This document shows, one piece after another, positions 7,885 to 17,700 of a stretch of 50,879 bases of DNA. A model generated the notes under the pieces. That model was not told the DNA's origin and did not search any database. It worked only from the letters and a program-made list of their open reading frames with translations. The position numbers and the translations under genes were made by a program. Origin of the DNA: an uncultured Rhodospirillales bacterium. Its GTDB lineage: Bacteria; Pseudomonadota; Alphaproteobacteria; Acetobacterales; Acetobacteraceae. Numbering within the stretch: position 1 is the stretch's first letter; each line of letters begins with the position of its first letter. The stretch spans positions 1-50,879 of the forward strand of contig CAIMWH010000378.1 in NCBI GenBank assembly GCA_903845065.1, given 5' to 3'.

Positions 7885-9219
7885 ATGACTGCGGCTTCTC
7901 GCATGTTTCCAATGCCTTCCGCCCTTCTGGCCCCTGTGCTGCTCGGCATGCTCGCGCTTGGCGCGACGGTTCCGGCCGCCGTGGCGCAGCCCGCCAAGCC
8001 GGCCACCCGCATAGTGGGCACCGACGCGGCCACCATTGTCGCCAAGGTGGACGGCGAGGTGATCACGCTTGGCGATGTGGACAACCGGCGGCGGTTGTTC
8101 GCGCTGTCCACCGGGATGGGCGTGTCGCCCGAGGTGCTGTCGCGCCTGACGACGCAGGTGACGAACCAGTTGATCGACGAGCGGCTCAAGCTGCGCGAGA
8201 TGCAGCGGCGCCAGGTGGTGGTGCCGGAGGGCGAGATTGCCAACGCCATCCACGAGGTGGAGGCGCACAACAATATGCCGGACGGGGCGCTGCGCAAGCG
8301 GCTCGAAGCCGATGGCGTGGCGATGCGCACGATGATCGACCAGATCCGCGTGCAGCTTGGCTGGGCGCGGGTGCTGCGCGAGGTGATGGGGCCGCTGATC
8401 AATGTGTCGGACGCCGATATCGCCCAGCGCATCGCGACCCTGAAGGCGCAGGTTGGGCAGACGGAATATCGGCTGGGCGAGATTTTCGTGGCGTCCTCCA
8501 CGCCCAAACAGGCGGAGGAGGCGCAGCGGTTCGCCACCGTGATCATCCAGCAGTTGCGCAACGGGGCGCCGTTCCAGGTGGTGGCGGCGCAGTTCAGCCA
8601 GAGCCAGTCCGCGTTGCAGGGCGGTGATGCGGGCTGGGTGCAGGGGGTGGAGCTTGATCCGGCGGTGCTGCGCGTGGTGTCCGAAATGCCGCCTGGCGCG
8701 ATCAGCAATCCGGTTCCGGTGCCGGGCGGCATCGAGATCGTGACGTTGCGGGCCAAGCGCGAGATCGGGCGGGAGACCGCGACGGTACTGACGCTGCGGC
8801 AGGTGTTCTACAAGTTCCCGACCAAGCTGAATGCCGAGAACCCGACGCCGGCGCAGGAGCAGGCAATGGAGCGGGCGCGCAAGCTGAGCAGTTCGGCGCG
8901 GGACTGCGCGGCGATGGATGAGGCGGCCCGCGCGGCCGGGGACGCCAATGGCGGCAATCCCGGGGAGGTGCGGCTCGATGGGGTGCAGATCCCGGCGCTG
9001 CGGCAGATGATGGCGACGCTGCCGGTGGGCAAGGTGTCCCAGCCGTTGATCGCGGATGATGGCGTGGCGTTGATGATGATCTGCTCGCGCGAAAACAAGA
9101 CGATCGAACTGCCCGGGCGCACGGAGATGAGCGATCGTATCCTGGCCGAGCGCTTCGAACTGGCCTCGCGGCAGGCAGTGCGCGATCTTGAGCGGCGGGC
9201 GGTGATTGAGCGTTTCTGA
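7885..9219 (+). CDS. surA: Periplasmic chaperone/peptidyl-prolyl isomerase SurA
   Basis: A 444-residue periplasmic protein. A signal peptide ends near AAVAQPAKP. A SurA N-terminal chaperone domain (IVAKVDGEVITLGDVDNR) follows, then one clear parvulin domain (TEYRLGEIFVASS through GGDAGWVQG and GGIEIVTLRAKR). A second parvulin-like region (TLRQVFYKFP through LIADDGVALMMI) appears degenerate. SurA escorts outer-membrane proteins such as LptD to the BAM complex, and the adjacency lptD-surA is conserved. The start at 7885 gives the signal peptide; later in-frame ATGs at codons 7 and 10 are alternatives. Its stop lies 14 bases inside rsmA, so the two are coupled. pdxA, which follows surA in many proteobacteria, is absent. 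Confidence 0.9.
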   Translation: MTAASRMFPMPSALLAPVLLGMLALGATVPAAVAQPAKPATRIVGTDAATIVAKVDGEVITLGDVDNRRRLFALSTGMGVSPEVLSRLTTQVTNQLIDERLKLREMQRRQVVVPEGEIANAIHEVEAHNNMPDGALRKRLEADGVAMRTMIDQIRVQLGWARVLREVMGPLINVSDADIAQRIATLKAQVGQTEYRLGEIFVASSTPKQAEEAQRFATVIIQQLRNGAPFQVVAAQFSQSQSALQGGDAGWVQGVELDPAVLRVVSEMPPGAISNPVPVPGGIEIVTLRAKREIGRETATVLTLRQVFYKFPTKLNAENPTPAQEQAMERARKLSSSARDCAAMDEAARAAGDANGGNPGEVRLDGVQIPALRQMMATLPVGKVSQPLIADDGVALMMICSRENKTIELPGRTEMSDRILAERFELASRQAVRDLERRAVIERF

Positions 9220-10063
9220 GCCCGGGGGCGAGGGCGGGGAGGGGCTGAGCCTTCCCCCGCTGCGCGACGTCATCGCCCGGCATGGGTTGGACGCCAAGCG
9301 TACCCTTGGCCAGCATTTTCTGCTCGACGCGAACCTGATCGGGCGGATTGTGCGTCAGGCCGGCGATCTGGCGGGGCGGCATGTGGTGGAGGTGGGGCCC
9401 GGGCCGGGCGGGTTGACGCGCGGGCTGGTGGCGAGCGATGCGGCCTCGATCATGGCGGTGGAACTCGATCATCGGGCGATCGGGGCGATCAATGAGCTGG
9501 CGCTGAGCGCGGGCGGGCGGCTGACGGTGATCGAGGGGGATGCGCTGCGGCGGGACCTCACGCAGCTGGTGCCGGCGCCGCGGCAGATCATCGCCAATCT
9601 GCCGTACAATATCGGCTCGCCGTTGCTGGTGGGGTGGTTGAAGCAGGCGGCGCTGTGGGAGCGCTTCACCCTGATGTTCCAGGACGAGGTGGCGGAGCGG
9701 ATTTGTGCCGCGCCGGGCACGGGGGCGTATGGGCGGCTGTCGGTGATCGCGCAGTGGGTTTGCAGTGCTGAGTATCGGCTGCGGATTCCGCCGGCGGCGT
9801 TTGTGCCGCCGCCGAAGATTTTCTCGGCCGTGGTGGTGTTGACGCCGCGGCCGGAGCAGCCGTCGGCGGCGTTGTTCAATGCGATGGAGCGGGTGACGGC
9901 GGCGGCGTTCGGGCAGCGGCGCAAGATGTTGCGCGGCGCGCTGCGCGGCATCGGCGGCGAGGCGTTGCTGGAGGCCGCGGGCATCGAGGGGGTGCGGCGG
10001 GCGGAGACGCTGGATGTGGCGGAGTTCGCGCGGCTGGCGGCGCTGGTGCTGGAGGCGGGATGA
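9206..10063 (+). CDS. rsmA: 16S rRNA (adenine1518/1519-N6)-dimethyltransferase
   Basis: A 285-residue KsgA/RsmA enzyme that dimethylates two adenines in helix 45 of 16S rRNA late in 30S assembly. Diagnostic motifs are AKRTLGQHFLLDANLIGRIV, the SAM-binding VVEVGPGPGGLTRGLV, and IIANLPYNIGSPLL, the NLPYN catalytic motif. The frame opens with a TTG at 9206 that overlaps the last 14 bases of surA. No ATG is available before the conserved QHFL motif, so the TTG start is likely. The next gene overlaps the stop (ATGA). Loss of this enzyme classically gives kasugamycin resistance. Confidence 0.95.
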   Translation: MSVSEPGGEGGEGLSLPPLRDVIARHGLDAKRTLGQHFLLDANLIGRIVRQAGDLAGRHVVEVGPGPGGLTRGLVASDAASIMAVELDHRAIGAINELALSAGGRLTVIEGDALRRDLTQLVPAPRQIIANLPYNIGSPLLVGWLKQAALWERFTLMFQDEVAERICAAPGTGAYGRLSVIAQWVCSAEYRLRIPPAAFVPPPKIFSAVVVLTPRPEQPSAALFNAMERVTAAAFGQRRKMLRGALRGIGGEALLEAAGIEGVRRAETLDVAEFARLAALVLEAG

Positions 10064-10830
10064 TCGACGGCCGTATTCCGCGTGCGGCGCTGGTGACGGG
10101 GGGCGGCAAGCGCATTGGCCGGGCGATTGCGTTGGCGTTGGCCGAGGCGGGGTTCAGGGTGGCGATCCATTGCCGGGACAGCCGGGCGGAGGCCGAGGCG
10201 ACGGCGGCGGAGGTGCGGGCGCGGGGCGTGGACGCGGTGGTGCTGGGTGCCGATCTCGCGGTGGAGGCGGAGGTGGCGCGGCTGGTGCCGGAGGCCAGTG
10301 CGGCGCTGGGGCCGCTCGGCGTGCTGGTCAACAATGCCAGCACCTTCGAGCGGGACGAGTGGCATGATGCGAGCCGGGCGAGCTGGGATGCGCATATGGA
10401 GCCCAATCTGCGCGCCCCGTTCGTGTTGACGCAGGCGTTCGCGCAGGGGTTGGCGGAGCCGGGGCTGGGGGTGGTGATCAACCTGCTCGACCAGCGCGTA
10501 TGGTCCCTGACGCCGCATTTTGTCAGCTACACGATCTCCAAGGCGGCGCTGTGGGCGTTGACGCAGACGATGGCGCTGGCGCTGGCGCCGCGCATCCGGG
10601 TGGTGGGGATCGGGCCGGGGCCGACGGTGCCCTCGCCGCGGCAGAGCCAGGCGCAGTTCGATCGGCAGGGGGCGTCGGTGCCGCTTGGCCATCCGTCCAG
10701 CCCCGATGAGGTGGCGCAGGCGGCGATGGCGATATTGGCGCTGCCGTCATTGACCGGGCAGATGATCGCGCTCGATGGTGGCCAGCATCTGCAATGGTCC
10801 GCCCCACGTGGCGCGACCCCTGATGAATAG
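10060..10830 (+). CDS. SDR-family reductase, probable pteridine/dihydromonapterin reductase
   Basis: A 256-residue short-chain dehydrogenase/reductase. The cofactor motif reads ALVTGGGKRIGRAIA, with Lys-Arg where most SDRs have a glycine (TGxxxGIG). That TGxxxR variant is typical of NADPH-dependent pteridine reductases (PTR1, FolM). NNAST and the catalytic YTISKAAL (Tyr, Lys) are present, as is the C-terminal LTGQMIALDGGQHLQW. It sits directly before folB, so a role in reducing dihydropterins or folates fits both the motif and the neighbour. FolM in E. coli reduces dihydromonapterin. I infer function from motif and context and leave the symbol blank. Confidence 0.78.
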   Translation: MIDGRIPRAALVTGGGKRIGRAIALALAEAGFRVAIHCRDSRAEAEATAAEVRARGVDAVVLGADLAVEAEVARLVPEASAALGPLGVLVNNASTFERDEWHDASRASWDAHMEPNLRAPFVLTQAFAQGLAEPGLGVVINLLDQRVWSLTPHFVSYTISKAALWALTQTMALALAPRIRVVGIGPGPTVPSPRQSQAQFDRQGASVPLGHPSSPDEVAQAAMAILALPSLTGQMIALDGGQHLQWSAPRGATPDE

Positions 10831-10848
10831 CGTGGGGAAGGAATGACG

Positions 10849-11229
10849 ATGCCCATCGCCGACGCCGGCCGTGGCATCCGCCATGTTTTTGTGCACGACC
10901 TGGTGCTGGAGGCGGCGATCGGGGTTTATGCTGGGGAGCATGGGCGGACGCAGCGCATTCGCATCAACGTCGATCTCGGGGTGGCTGATCCCGGGGTGGT
11001 GGGGGCGGACGAACTGTCTCGCGTGGTGGATTATAGTGTGGTGGTGGACAAGGTTCGGGCGCTGGTGGGCGGTGGACATGTCCGATTGGTGGAGACGCTG
11101 GCTGAGCGGATCGCGGCGGCGTGCCTGACGGACAAACGTATTATGACGGCGCGGATACGCGTGGAGAAGCTTGACATCTACCCGGATGCCGGGGGTGTCG
11201 GGGTTGAGATCGAGCGCCATTCGGTCTGA
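10849..11229 (+). CDS. folB: Dihydroneopterin aldolase
   Basis: A 126-residue enzyme of folate synthesis that cleaves dihydroneopterin to 6-hydroxymethyl-dihydropterin and glycolaldehyde. The sequence shows IRHVFVHDLVLEAAIGVYAG, RIRINVDLGV, the conserved VVDYSVVVDKVRALV and HVRLVETLAERIAA, and ends VGVEIERHSV. ATG 10843 is in frame but abuts the Shine-Dalgarno AAGGA (10838-10842). ATG 10849 lies six bases after it and is preferred. It follows the SDR after 18 bases in what looks like a small folate unit. No terminator with a T-run is visible, only a 7-bp hairpin after the stop. Confidence 0.92.
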   Translation: MPIADAGRGIRHVFVHDLVLEAAIGVYAGEHGRTQRIRINVDLGVADPGVVGADELSRVVDYSVVVDKVRALVGGGHVRLVETLAERIAAACLTDKRIMTARIRVEKLDIYPDAGGVGVEIERHSV

Positions 11230-11595
11230 ATCTGTCCACGGCGGCGGACAGAGCGTTAAGTTACAGTGGCATGGCAGGATTTTTTCGTGCTGTTACAAGA
11301 ATGTCATATGTAAAACTTGTAGAATCAATGGTTTGACGTTTCGTGCCTGTTTCGTGGGCACTGTCATGAAGCCTAGGAGTCAGGCCGGATTCAACACGGC
11401 GCACGGGGTTTGCGCACAGAGTTATCCACAGGAATCGTGGATTGAATCGGGGCGGTGTGCACGGGTGGGGTGGGTTGCCCATGGTGCGGCGATCGAAACA
11501 TCCGGTTGTGTGTCATTTATGACGGAATGTTGAAAAATGACGAAATTTGCGCGGCAGTTCGTATAAAAGTCAACTAATATCGATGGAATGTACCG
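11230..11595 (+). other. Intergenic region before the giant surface-protein gene
   Basis: A 366-base stretch without a convincing gene, visibly more AT-rich than anything around it. It holds a short hairpin right after folB (TCTGTCC at 11231-11237 pairing with 11243-11249), a perfect DnaA box, and an AT-rich end with TTGAAA at 11530, TATAAA at 11562 and TAATAT at 11575. None of these pair with good promoter spacing, so I cannot fix a promoter, but the upstream control region of the 15-kb operon should lie here. The composition shift suggests a region kept for regulation. Confidence 0.5.
11422..11430 (+). promoter_or_regulatory. Perfect DnaA-box sequence TTATCCACA
   Basis: The nine bases match the DnaA-box consensus exactly. 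I found no second clear box nearby, so this is not by itself a replication origin. It may tie expression of the giant protein to DnaA or be chance in an AT-rich gap. Confidence 0.35.
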
Positions 11596-11626
11596 TTGCC
11601 CCTGGTGCACGAAAGGGGGTTCCGAT

Positions 11627-11737
11627 ATGGCTGTTGGCAAGATTCAAAACTTTCTGCGCCGACGTCCCAACAGCAGCGAATTTTCATGCGCCATATCCTC
11701 GAGGCCCGCTTTCTCTTTGATGCCAGCCTTGCCCTGA
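11627..11737 (+). CDS. Possible 36-residue leader ORF overlapping the giant gene start
   Basis: An ATG eight bases after the strong Shine-Dalgarno-like AAAGGGGGT opens a 36-codon frame beginning MAVGKIQNFLRRRPNSSEF and ending in TGA at 11735-11737. It runs through the likely start of the giant gene in a different frame. The giant's own ATG at 11686 has only a weak ribosome site. The short frame may therefore be a translated leader that couples initiation. Alternatively its first 20 codons may be the true N-terminus of the giant protein, separated by a one-base indel: large DUF4347 proteins often begin with an Arg-rich stretch followed by an LEPR-like motif. Sequence alone cannot decide. Confidence 0.35.
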   Translation: MAVGKIQNFLRRRPNSSEFSCAISSRPAFSLMPALP

Positions 11738-14700
11738 CCGCTGGCACCGTTCACGACATTGCCGGCCATGAGAGCGGCGGGGCGCATGTCGATCCGTTGC
11801 GGGGGGCGGTGCCGGCCGCGGTGGCCGAGCACGCCGTTGCCGGGCAATCGGGCGACCTGGGGCTGCCTGCCACCGATCGGGCGGGCGAGGCGCCGGCCGT
11901 GGCGCCGACGGCGGTGTTGTTCGTCGATCCGCGGGTTTCGAACTGGCGCACCCTGGCGGCCGGGGCGACGGCGGGGACCAGCGTGGTGGTGCTTGATCCG
12001 GCCAAGGATGGTCTGGCGCAGGTTGGCGCCGCGCTGTCCGGCATGTCCGGGGTGAAGGAGGTCGATTTCCTGACGTATGGCAGCGCCGGGCAGATAGCGC
12101 TGGGCGCGACGGCGGTTGATTCCGCGGCCTTGATCGCCCGTGGGTCTGACGTGGCGGCGTGGCGGGATCATCTGGCGGATGGCGCGCAGGTGCAGATCTG
12201 GGGCTGCGATGCGGGGGCCGGGGTGGCCGGGGCGGCGTTCGTGGCGGACCTGCACAACCTGCTCGGGGTTGGCGTGGCGGCTTCGACGGATGCGACCGGA
12301 GCGGCGGCGATGGGGGGCAACTGGGCGCTGGAGCGCACCAGCGGCAGCGTGGCGCCGGTGGTGCCGTTCAGCGCCGATGCGGTGGCGGCGTATCACAACG
12401 TGCTGGATACGCCGGTGCCGACGGTGACCCTGTCCGGCATGCCGGCGCAGGTGTTGCTGGGGGATACGTTCACCGAGACGGTGTCGTTCCAGAACACCGC
12501 GGCGACGGGTGTTGGCTATGGGCCGTTCGTCGATGTGTTCGTGCCGCAGGATGCGCAGGAGAAGGCGACGCTGACGGGCGCGAGCTATCTTGGCGCGAGC
12601 CTGGTGGTGACGCCGGTGACGCTTTCGACCACCGTGCCGGGGCATGCCGGGACGCTGGGGGCGCTGCATCCGCTGGCGCTCGATGCCGCCGGGGCGCCGC
12701 TGTTTGTGGCGGCGCCGGCGGGGACGGTGGCGGGCGATGCGATGTACGTGGTGCAACTTCCGTTCGGCAGCTACACGCCGGGGCAGCCGGCGGCGGATAT
12801 CGCGCTGAGTTTCACCACGGACAAGACGAGCGCGCTGACCTCGCAGCATCCGGGCCAGAACCTGTCGATCGCGGCGATCGGCGGGTTCGAGTATGGCGCC
12901 GATCCGCTCAATAATCCGGCGGCCGATCCCTCGATCCGGGGGACGGCGGGGACGGCGGCGATCACCAGCAGCGTCGATGGGCTGAGCACGACGGCGGCGC
13001 CGGTGACGCTGGTGAATGTGCTGGCCAATGTGATCACCTGGCCCGGCGAGAACGAGAGCGCGACGGGGCTGGATTTCGTCGAGCACTACCGGGTGACGCT
13101 GGTGCCGGCGCCGGCCACCACGGGCAATGCGATTTCGGGGCTGACGGTGCAGATCGTGCTGCCCGGGGATGTGCAGTATACCGGGGGTGCGATCAGCGTT
13201 GGCGGTTCGCCGGGGGTGGCGGGGTTTACCGCGGCGGGCACGGCGCAGGGCGGCACGGTGAATGTCAGCATTCCCACGCTGTCGGCGGGGGGCGGCACCA
13301 GCGTGATCGATATCCCGGTTTATGTGCCGCGGCTGGATAGCGGGGCGGCGCCGATCCTTGATCCGGTGACCGGGGCGTTCACGGTGATCAATGCGCCGGT
13401 TTCGGTCTACAACAGCGGGACGTGGACGCCGTGGGCGGGTTCGGTGGATGCCGGGCATGCGGTGACGGTGACGGGGACGGCTTCGGGGACGGCGCAGTTC
13501 ACCGCGAAGTCGCTGGCGATGCAGGCGACGGCGGTGGACCTGGGGACGGGCGGCACGGCGATGCGGCCGGGCGACAGCGTGCAGTACACGCTGAAGTTCC
13601 AGGTTTCGGACTACTTCAACATGGGCGCGCTGACGTTGCAGTCCCTGTTGGGGGATGGGTTGACGCTTGATCCGTCGGTGGCGCCGAGCCTGGCGTTGAC
13701 GCCGGCCGGGGGGACTACCACCACCATCAGCCTGGGCGCGATCAGTGGCACCACGGCGAGCGTGAACGGGCAGGCGGTGGCGACCTCGGGGGCGAATGCC
13801 GACTGGTCCTATAGCCGGGACAATGTGACCACCGGGCAGACCACGGTGAGCCTCGATGCGGGGGCGGCGATGCTGGCCGCGCTGGGGACGACGCGGTTGA
13901 CGGCGGGGGAGACCGGCTCGATCACCTTCAACGCCAAGGTGCTGGACAAGTACACCAACACCAATATCGATCCGACGACCGGCAAGCCGGCGTTCGTGAC
14001 CGAGCGGGACGTGGCGACGATGTCCGCCAGCGCGACGGCGCAGGTGCTGGACACCACCGGGGCGGCGACCCACGCGCCGGTGCTGACGGTGACGGATACT
14101 TCGGGGGCGAACCTCGCGGTGAACAGCGGTGTGGCGACGGTGTTTATTGTCGCCGTGAATGGTACGCCGGTTTCGGGGACGGTGAACCTGACGGCGGGGG
14201 ATGTTGTCACCTATGGCATCACCTACAATCTGGTGACCGGGGATTATCGGGACTTCAACCTGTCCGCCTATTTGCCGTTGCCGACGCTGAGCGTGGCCGA
14301 TCCGCTGGCGGCGGGGGGGAGCGTTGGGGCGTTCACGCTGGATGGGACGGCGGCGGCGTTTCCGGCGGCGGGGCAGTACAAGCTGGTGACCCCACCGGGC
14401 GGCGTGGCGGTGAGCAGCGCGGCGGTGGATGCGACGGCCAATGGCATCACGTTCGCGTTCGGGCATCGCGATGATCCGACCAATGCGGCCGGGCAGTCCG
14501 TCACGGTGCTGTTCAGCGCTACGGCGAGCACGGCGCCGTTCGCGGATGGGTTGTTCCTCACCACGCAGGGGCGCAGCGAGCACACCAACGGCGAGGGCAA
14601 CACGGCCATCATCGATGGGATCAAGCAGATCCATCTGGAGGAGCCGAGCCTGGTGGGCGGGCTCAAGGTGGGGATCGCGGCGCTGGGCAATGATGCGCTG

Positions 14701-17700
14701 GGGGGCAAGACCGGCGGGTTCACCATCGACAAGACGGCGACCGCGGCTGATCCGTCGGGGGTTTATGGGCCGGCGGGCGGGGCGGGGACGCCGTTTGTCG
14801 CCGGGTCTCCCACGGCTGTGGGGGCGTTGCAGGACCTCAACGTGACCGGGGCGGATGGCAGCGATACGGCGCGGGTGGTGATGACGCTGGCCAATGTGGG
14901 CTCGGCGCCGTCGGGCGCGTATGACGTGACGCTGGCGAACCTGTTGCCGGCGGGGTACGCGGCGGCGGATGCCTCGCACATCCTGTTCACCCGGGGCGAT
15001 GGCACGGTGCTGGCGGTGGCGGGCGGCAGCTTGTTCACAGCCGGGGGCGTCACTCTGGAGGACCCGGCCAGCACGGGCGGGGCGCCGGTGCCGACGCTGT
15101 ATGCGGCGGGGGATGCGCTGCATCGGGATGTGCTTACGGTGAGTTTCGACCTCAAGCTGAAGCCGGGGCAGACGGCCGGTTCGGTGCTGACGGATAGCGG
15201 GAGCATCGTCAATTATTCGAATATCTTCAATGGGGTGGCGCTGGGGAATGGGTTCGTGGTGGGCGGCGTGCCGGTGGGCGGCAATGCGGCGAGCCTGACT
15301 GATACGGCGACCATCACCACCACCGCGCCGGCGCTGGCCAAGACGTTCGGGCCGTCGGACATCGTGGTGAACGACAATACGGATGCCGGGTTCCCCAATG
15401 CCACGGTGGTGGTGGGCGAGACGCGGCCGATCACCATCACGGTGAAGCTGCCCGAGGGGGTGATCAACAACGGCACGGCGGATGTGTTCGTGCAGGAAGT
15501 GCTGCCGGTGGGGGAGACGTTCGTGTCCCTCGGCGCCATCACGGCGGGCAGCGGGGTGACGATGAGCGCCTCCGGCACGCCGGGGATCAGCGGGCAGACG
15601 GTGCTGTTCGACCTCGGGCCCTCATTGTTGAATGCCAATGCGGACGCCAGCGGCACGGTGACCATCACCTACAACGCGCGGTTCGCCGATGGCGGGAATG
15701 TCGATGGGAGCACGTTCGCGTCCACCGCGAGCCTGATTTATGCCGGCGCGCCGGTGCCGCCGGCGACGGTCACGTTTGTCGAGCATGATCCGAAGCTGGC
15801 GGCGACGATCACGGATAACAGCGGCGGGATCATCTTCAGCAACCAGACCCTTACGTACACCTATACGGTGACGAACAGCGGAGTGGTGCAGGCCCAGGCG
15901 ACCGCCTCGGTGCTGAAGTTGCCGGCCGGGGAGAGCTATGTGCCGGGTTCGCTGGTGCTGGTGTCCAAGCCTGGGTCACCGGACAGCGGGGCGACCGTGA
16001 ACGAAAGCGGCGGGGGCGCCGGGACTCTCGGCGTGGCGCCGGGCGTGGTCGATCCGGGTGGTTCGGTGGTCTACACGTTCCAGGCGGTGGTGAGTGCCAA
16101 TTTGCCGGCCGGGACGGATTTGACGGTGAGTGCGCCGACGGTGGGCAATGATGCGACGTCCATCGTCAATGGGTTCGCGCGTCACTATGGGTTTGGCGCG
16201 ACCGATCCGCGCACGGTGCAGTCCTTCGCGCCGGGGTTGAACATCGTGGGCGAGGCCAACGGGACGACGAGCGTGAGCCAGGTGGCGCCGGTGACGGCTG
16301 CCGCGGTGACGGTGGGCGATATCGTGCGGCTGCATGGCGAGACGCAGATCCCCGAGGGCGCGAATACCGGGGTGACGCTCGATTTCACGTTGCCGGCGGG
16401 GTTCGTGCCGTTCACCGCGGATGGCACGGTGAAGCTCGCGTTGGCCAGTCCGTCGGGCAAGGTGACGTCCAGCGTGGTGGATCCGGCGGGGACGACCGGC
16501 GGGTTGCAGGTGGTTGAGGGCGGTACGGCGATCAATCCGTTGACCTATGCGCCGGGGTTCGTGGTGCCGGCGGGGGCGATCGATGCGGTGAGCGTGCCGG
16601 GGCATCTGCTGATCAAGCTGGGCGATCTGGTGAACAATGACGCCTCGGGCGTGCCGAACTATGCGGTGGTGGAGTTCAACGGGCAGGCCGCCAATGTGGC
16701 CGGCACGGTGGATGGCGCGGTGCTGGGCGAGAGCCTGGTGGTGCGGGCCAATGGTGCGGTGACGGCGGCGGCGGCGGTGAGCGAGACGGTGAAGGAGCCG
16801 CATATCACGCTCGCCAAGACGGTGACGGCGGTGAATACCGTGAGCAATACCGTGACGTATCTGCTCACGGTGAAGAATACCGGGGATGCGATCGCCTACA
16901 ACGTGAACCTCACGGACCCTTTGCCGGGCAATGTGGCGGGGACCGGGGCGGTGGTTGCGGCGGGTGGGGCGACGGGGCTGGTTGTGACGCCGGGGGCGGG
17001 CAATGTGTTCGCCGCCGGGATGACGCTGGCGCCGGGGGCGACGGAGACGTTCAGCTATACGCTGACGGTGAATAATCCGCTGGCGCCGGTGCCGGTGACG
17101 ACCACTTCGGTGACGGCGCAGGATATCAACCCGGCGGTGACGGGGTTGGCGGGGAGCGCCATCGGGGCGGTTGGCGGTGCTGCTGGTTCGCGGGATGGCT
17201 CCGCCATGCCGGGGGGCGGGATAGATAGCTACTGGGCGCAGGTGGCCGACTCGCTGGGGGTGGCCTCGGGGAAGGTGTGGCAGGCGCTTGGGGCGGCGCC
17301 GGGGACGTTCGATCCGGCGCTGGATACGGTTCTGGCGGGGGTGAGCGTCACGGTGACGGCGGCGGGGAGCGATGGGGTGTTCGGCACGCCGGATGATCTG
17401 GTGCAGACGGTGACGACGGCGCCGGACGGGAGCTATCACGTGGCGCTGCTGCCGGCGGGGGCATTCAAGGTGACGTTGCCGGCGAGCGGGGCGGGCGGGT
17501 TGCCGGCGGGCGAGACGCTGGTGGCGGACGCGTTGGGCAGCATCACGACGGTGCCGGGCACGGCGAGCGCCACGGCGGCGGGTGGGGCGGTGACGGGGAT
17601 CGATTTCGCCTATGAGGTGCCGGATGTGGCGCCGGTGCTGGGGAATTGGGCGAGTGGGGTGCAGGTGATCGCGCCCGGCGAGGTGGCCAGCTTGTCCACC

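Noticed and set aside
11400-11440. The AT-rich gap as a chromosomal replication origin.
   Set aside because: Only one DnaA box is visible, with no cluster of boxes or origin-associated genes such as dnaA, hemE or parAB nearby.
11171-11533. A 120-codon plus-strand frame spanning the folB end and the following gap.
   Set aside because: It overlaps folB in another frame, is Cys/Gly/Arg-rich with no family signal, and has no ribosome site.
14313-14319. Seven-base G tracts in the giant gene (also 19699-19705) as phase-variation switches.
   Set aside because: Runs of six to eight G or C occur throughout this GC-rich window, including in metabolic genes, so these tracts are not special without strain data.
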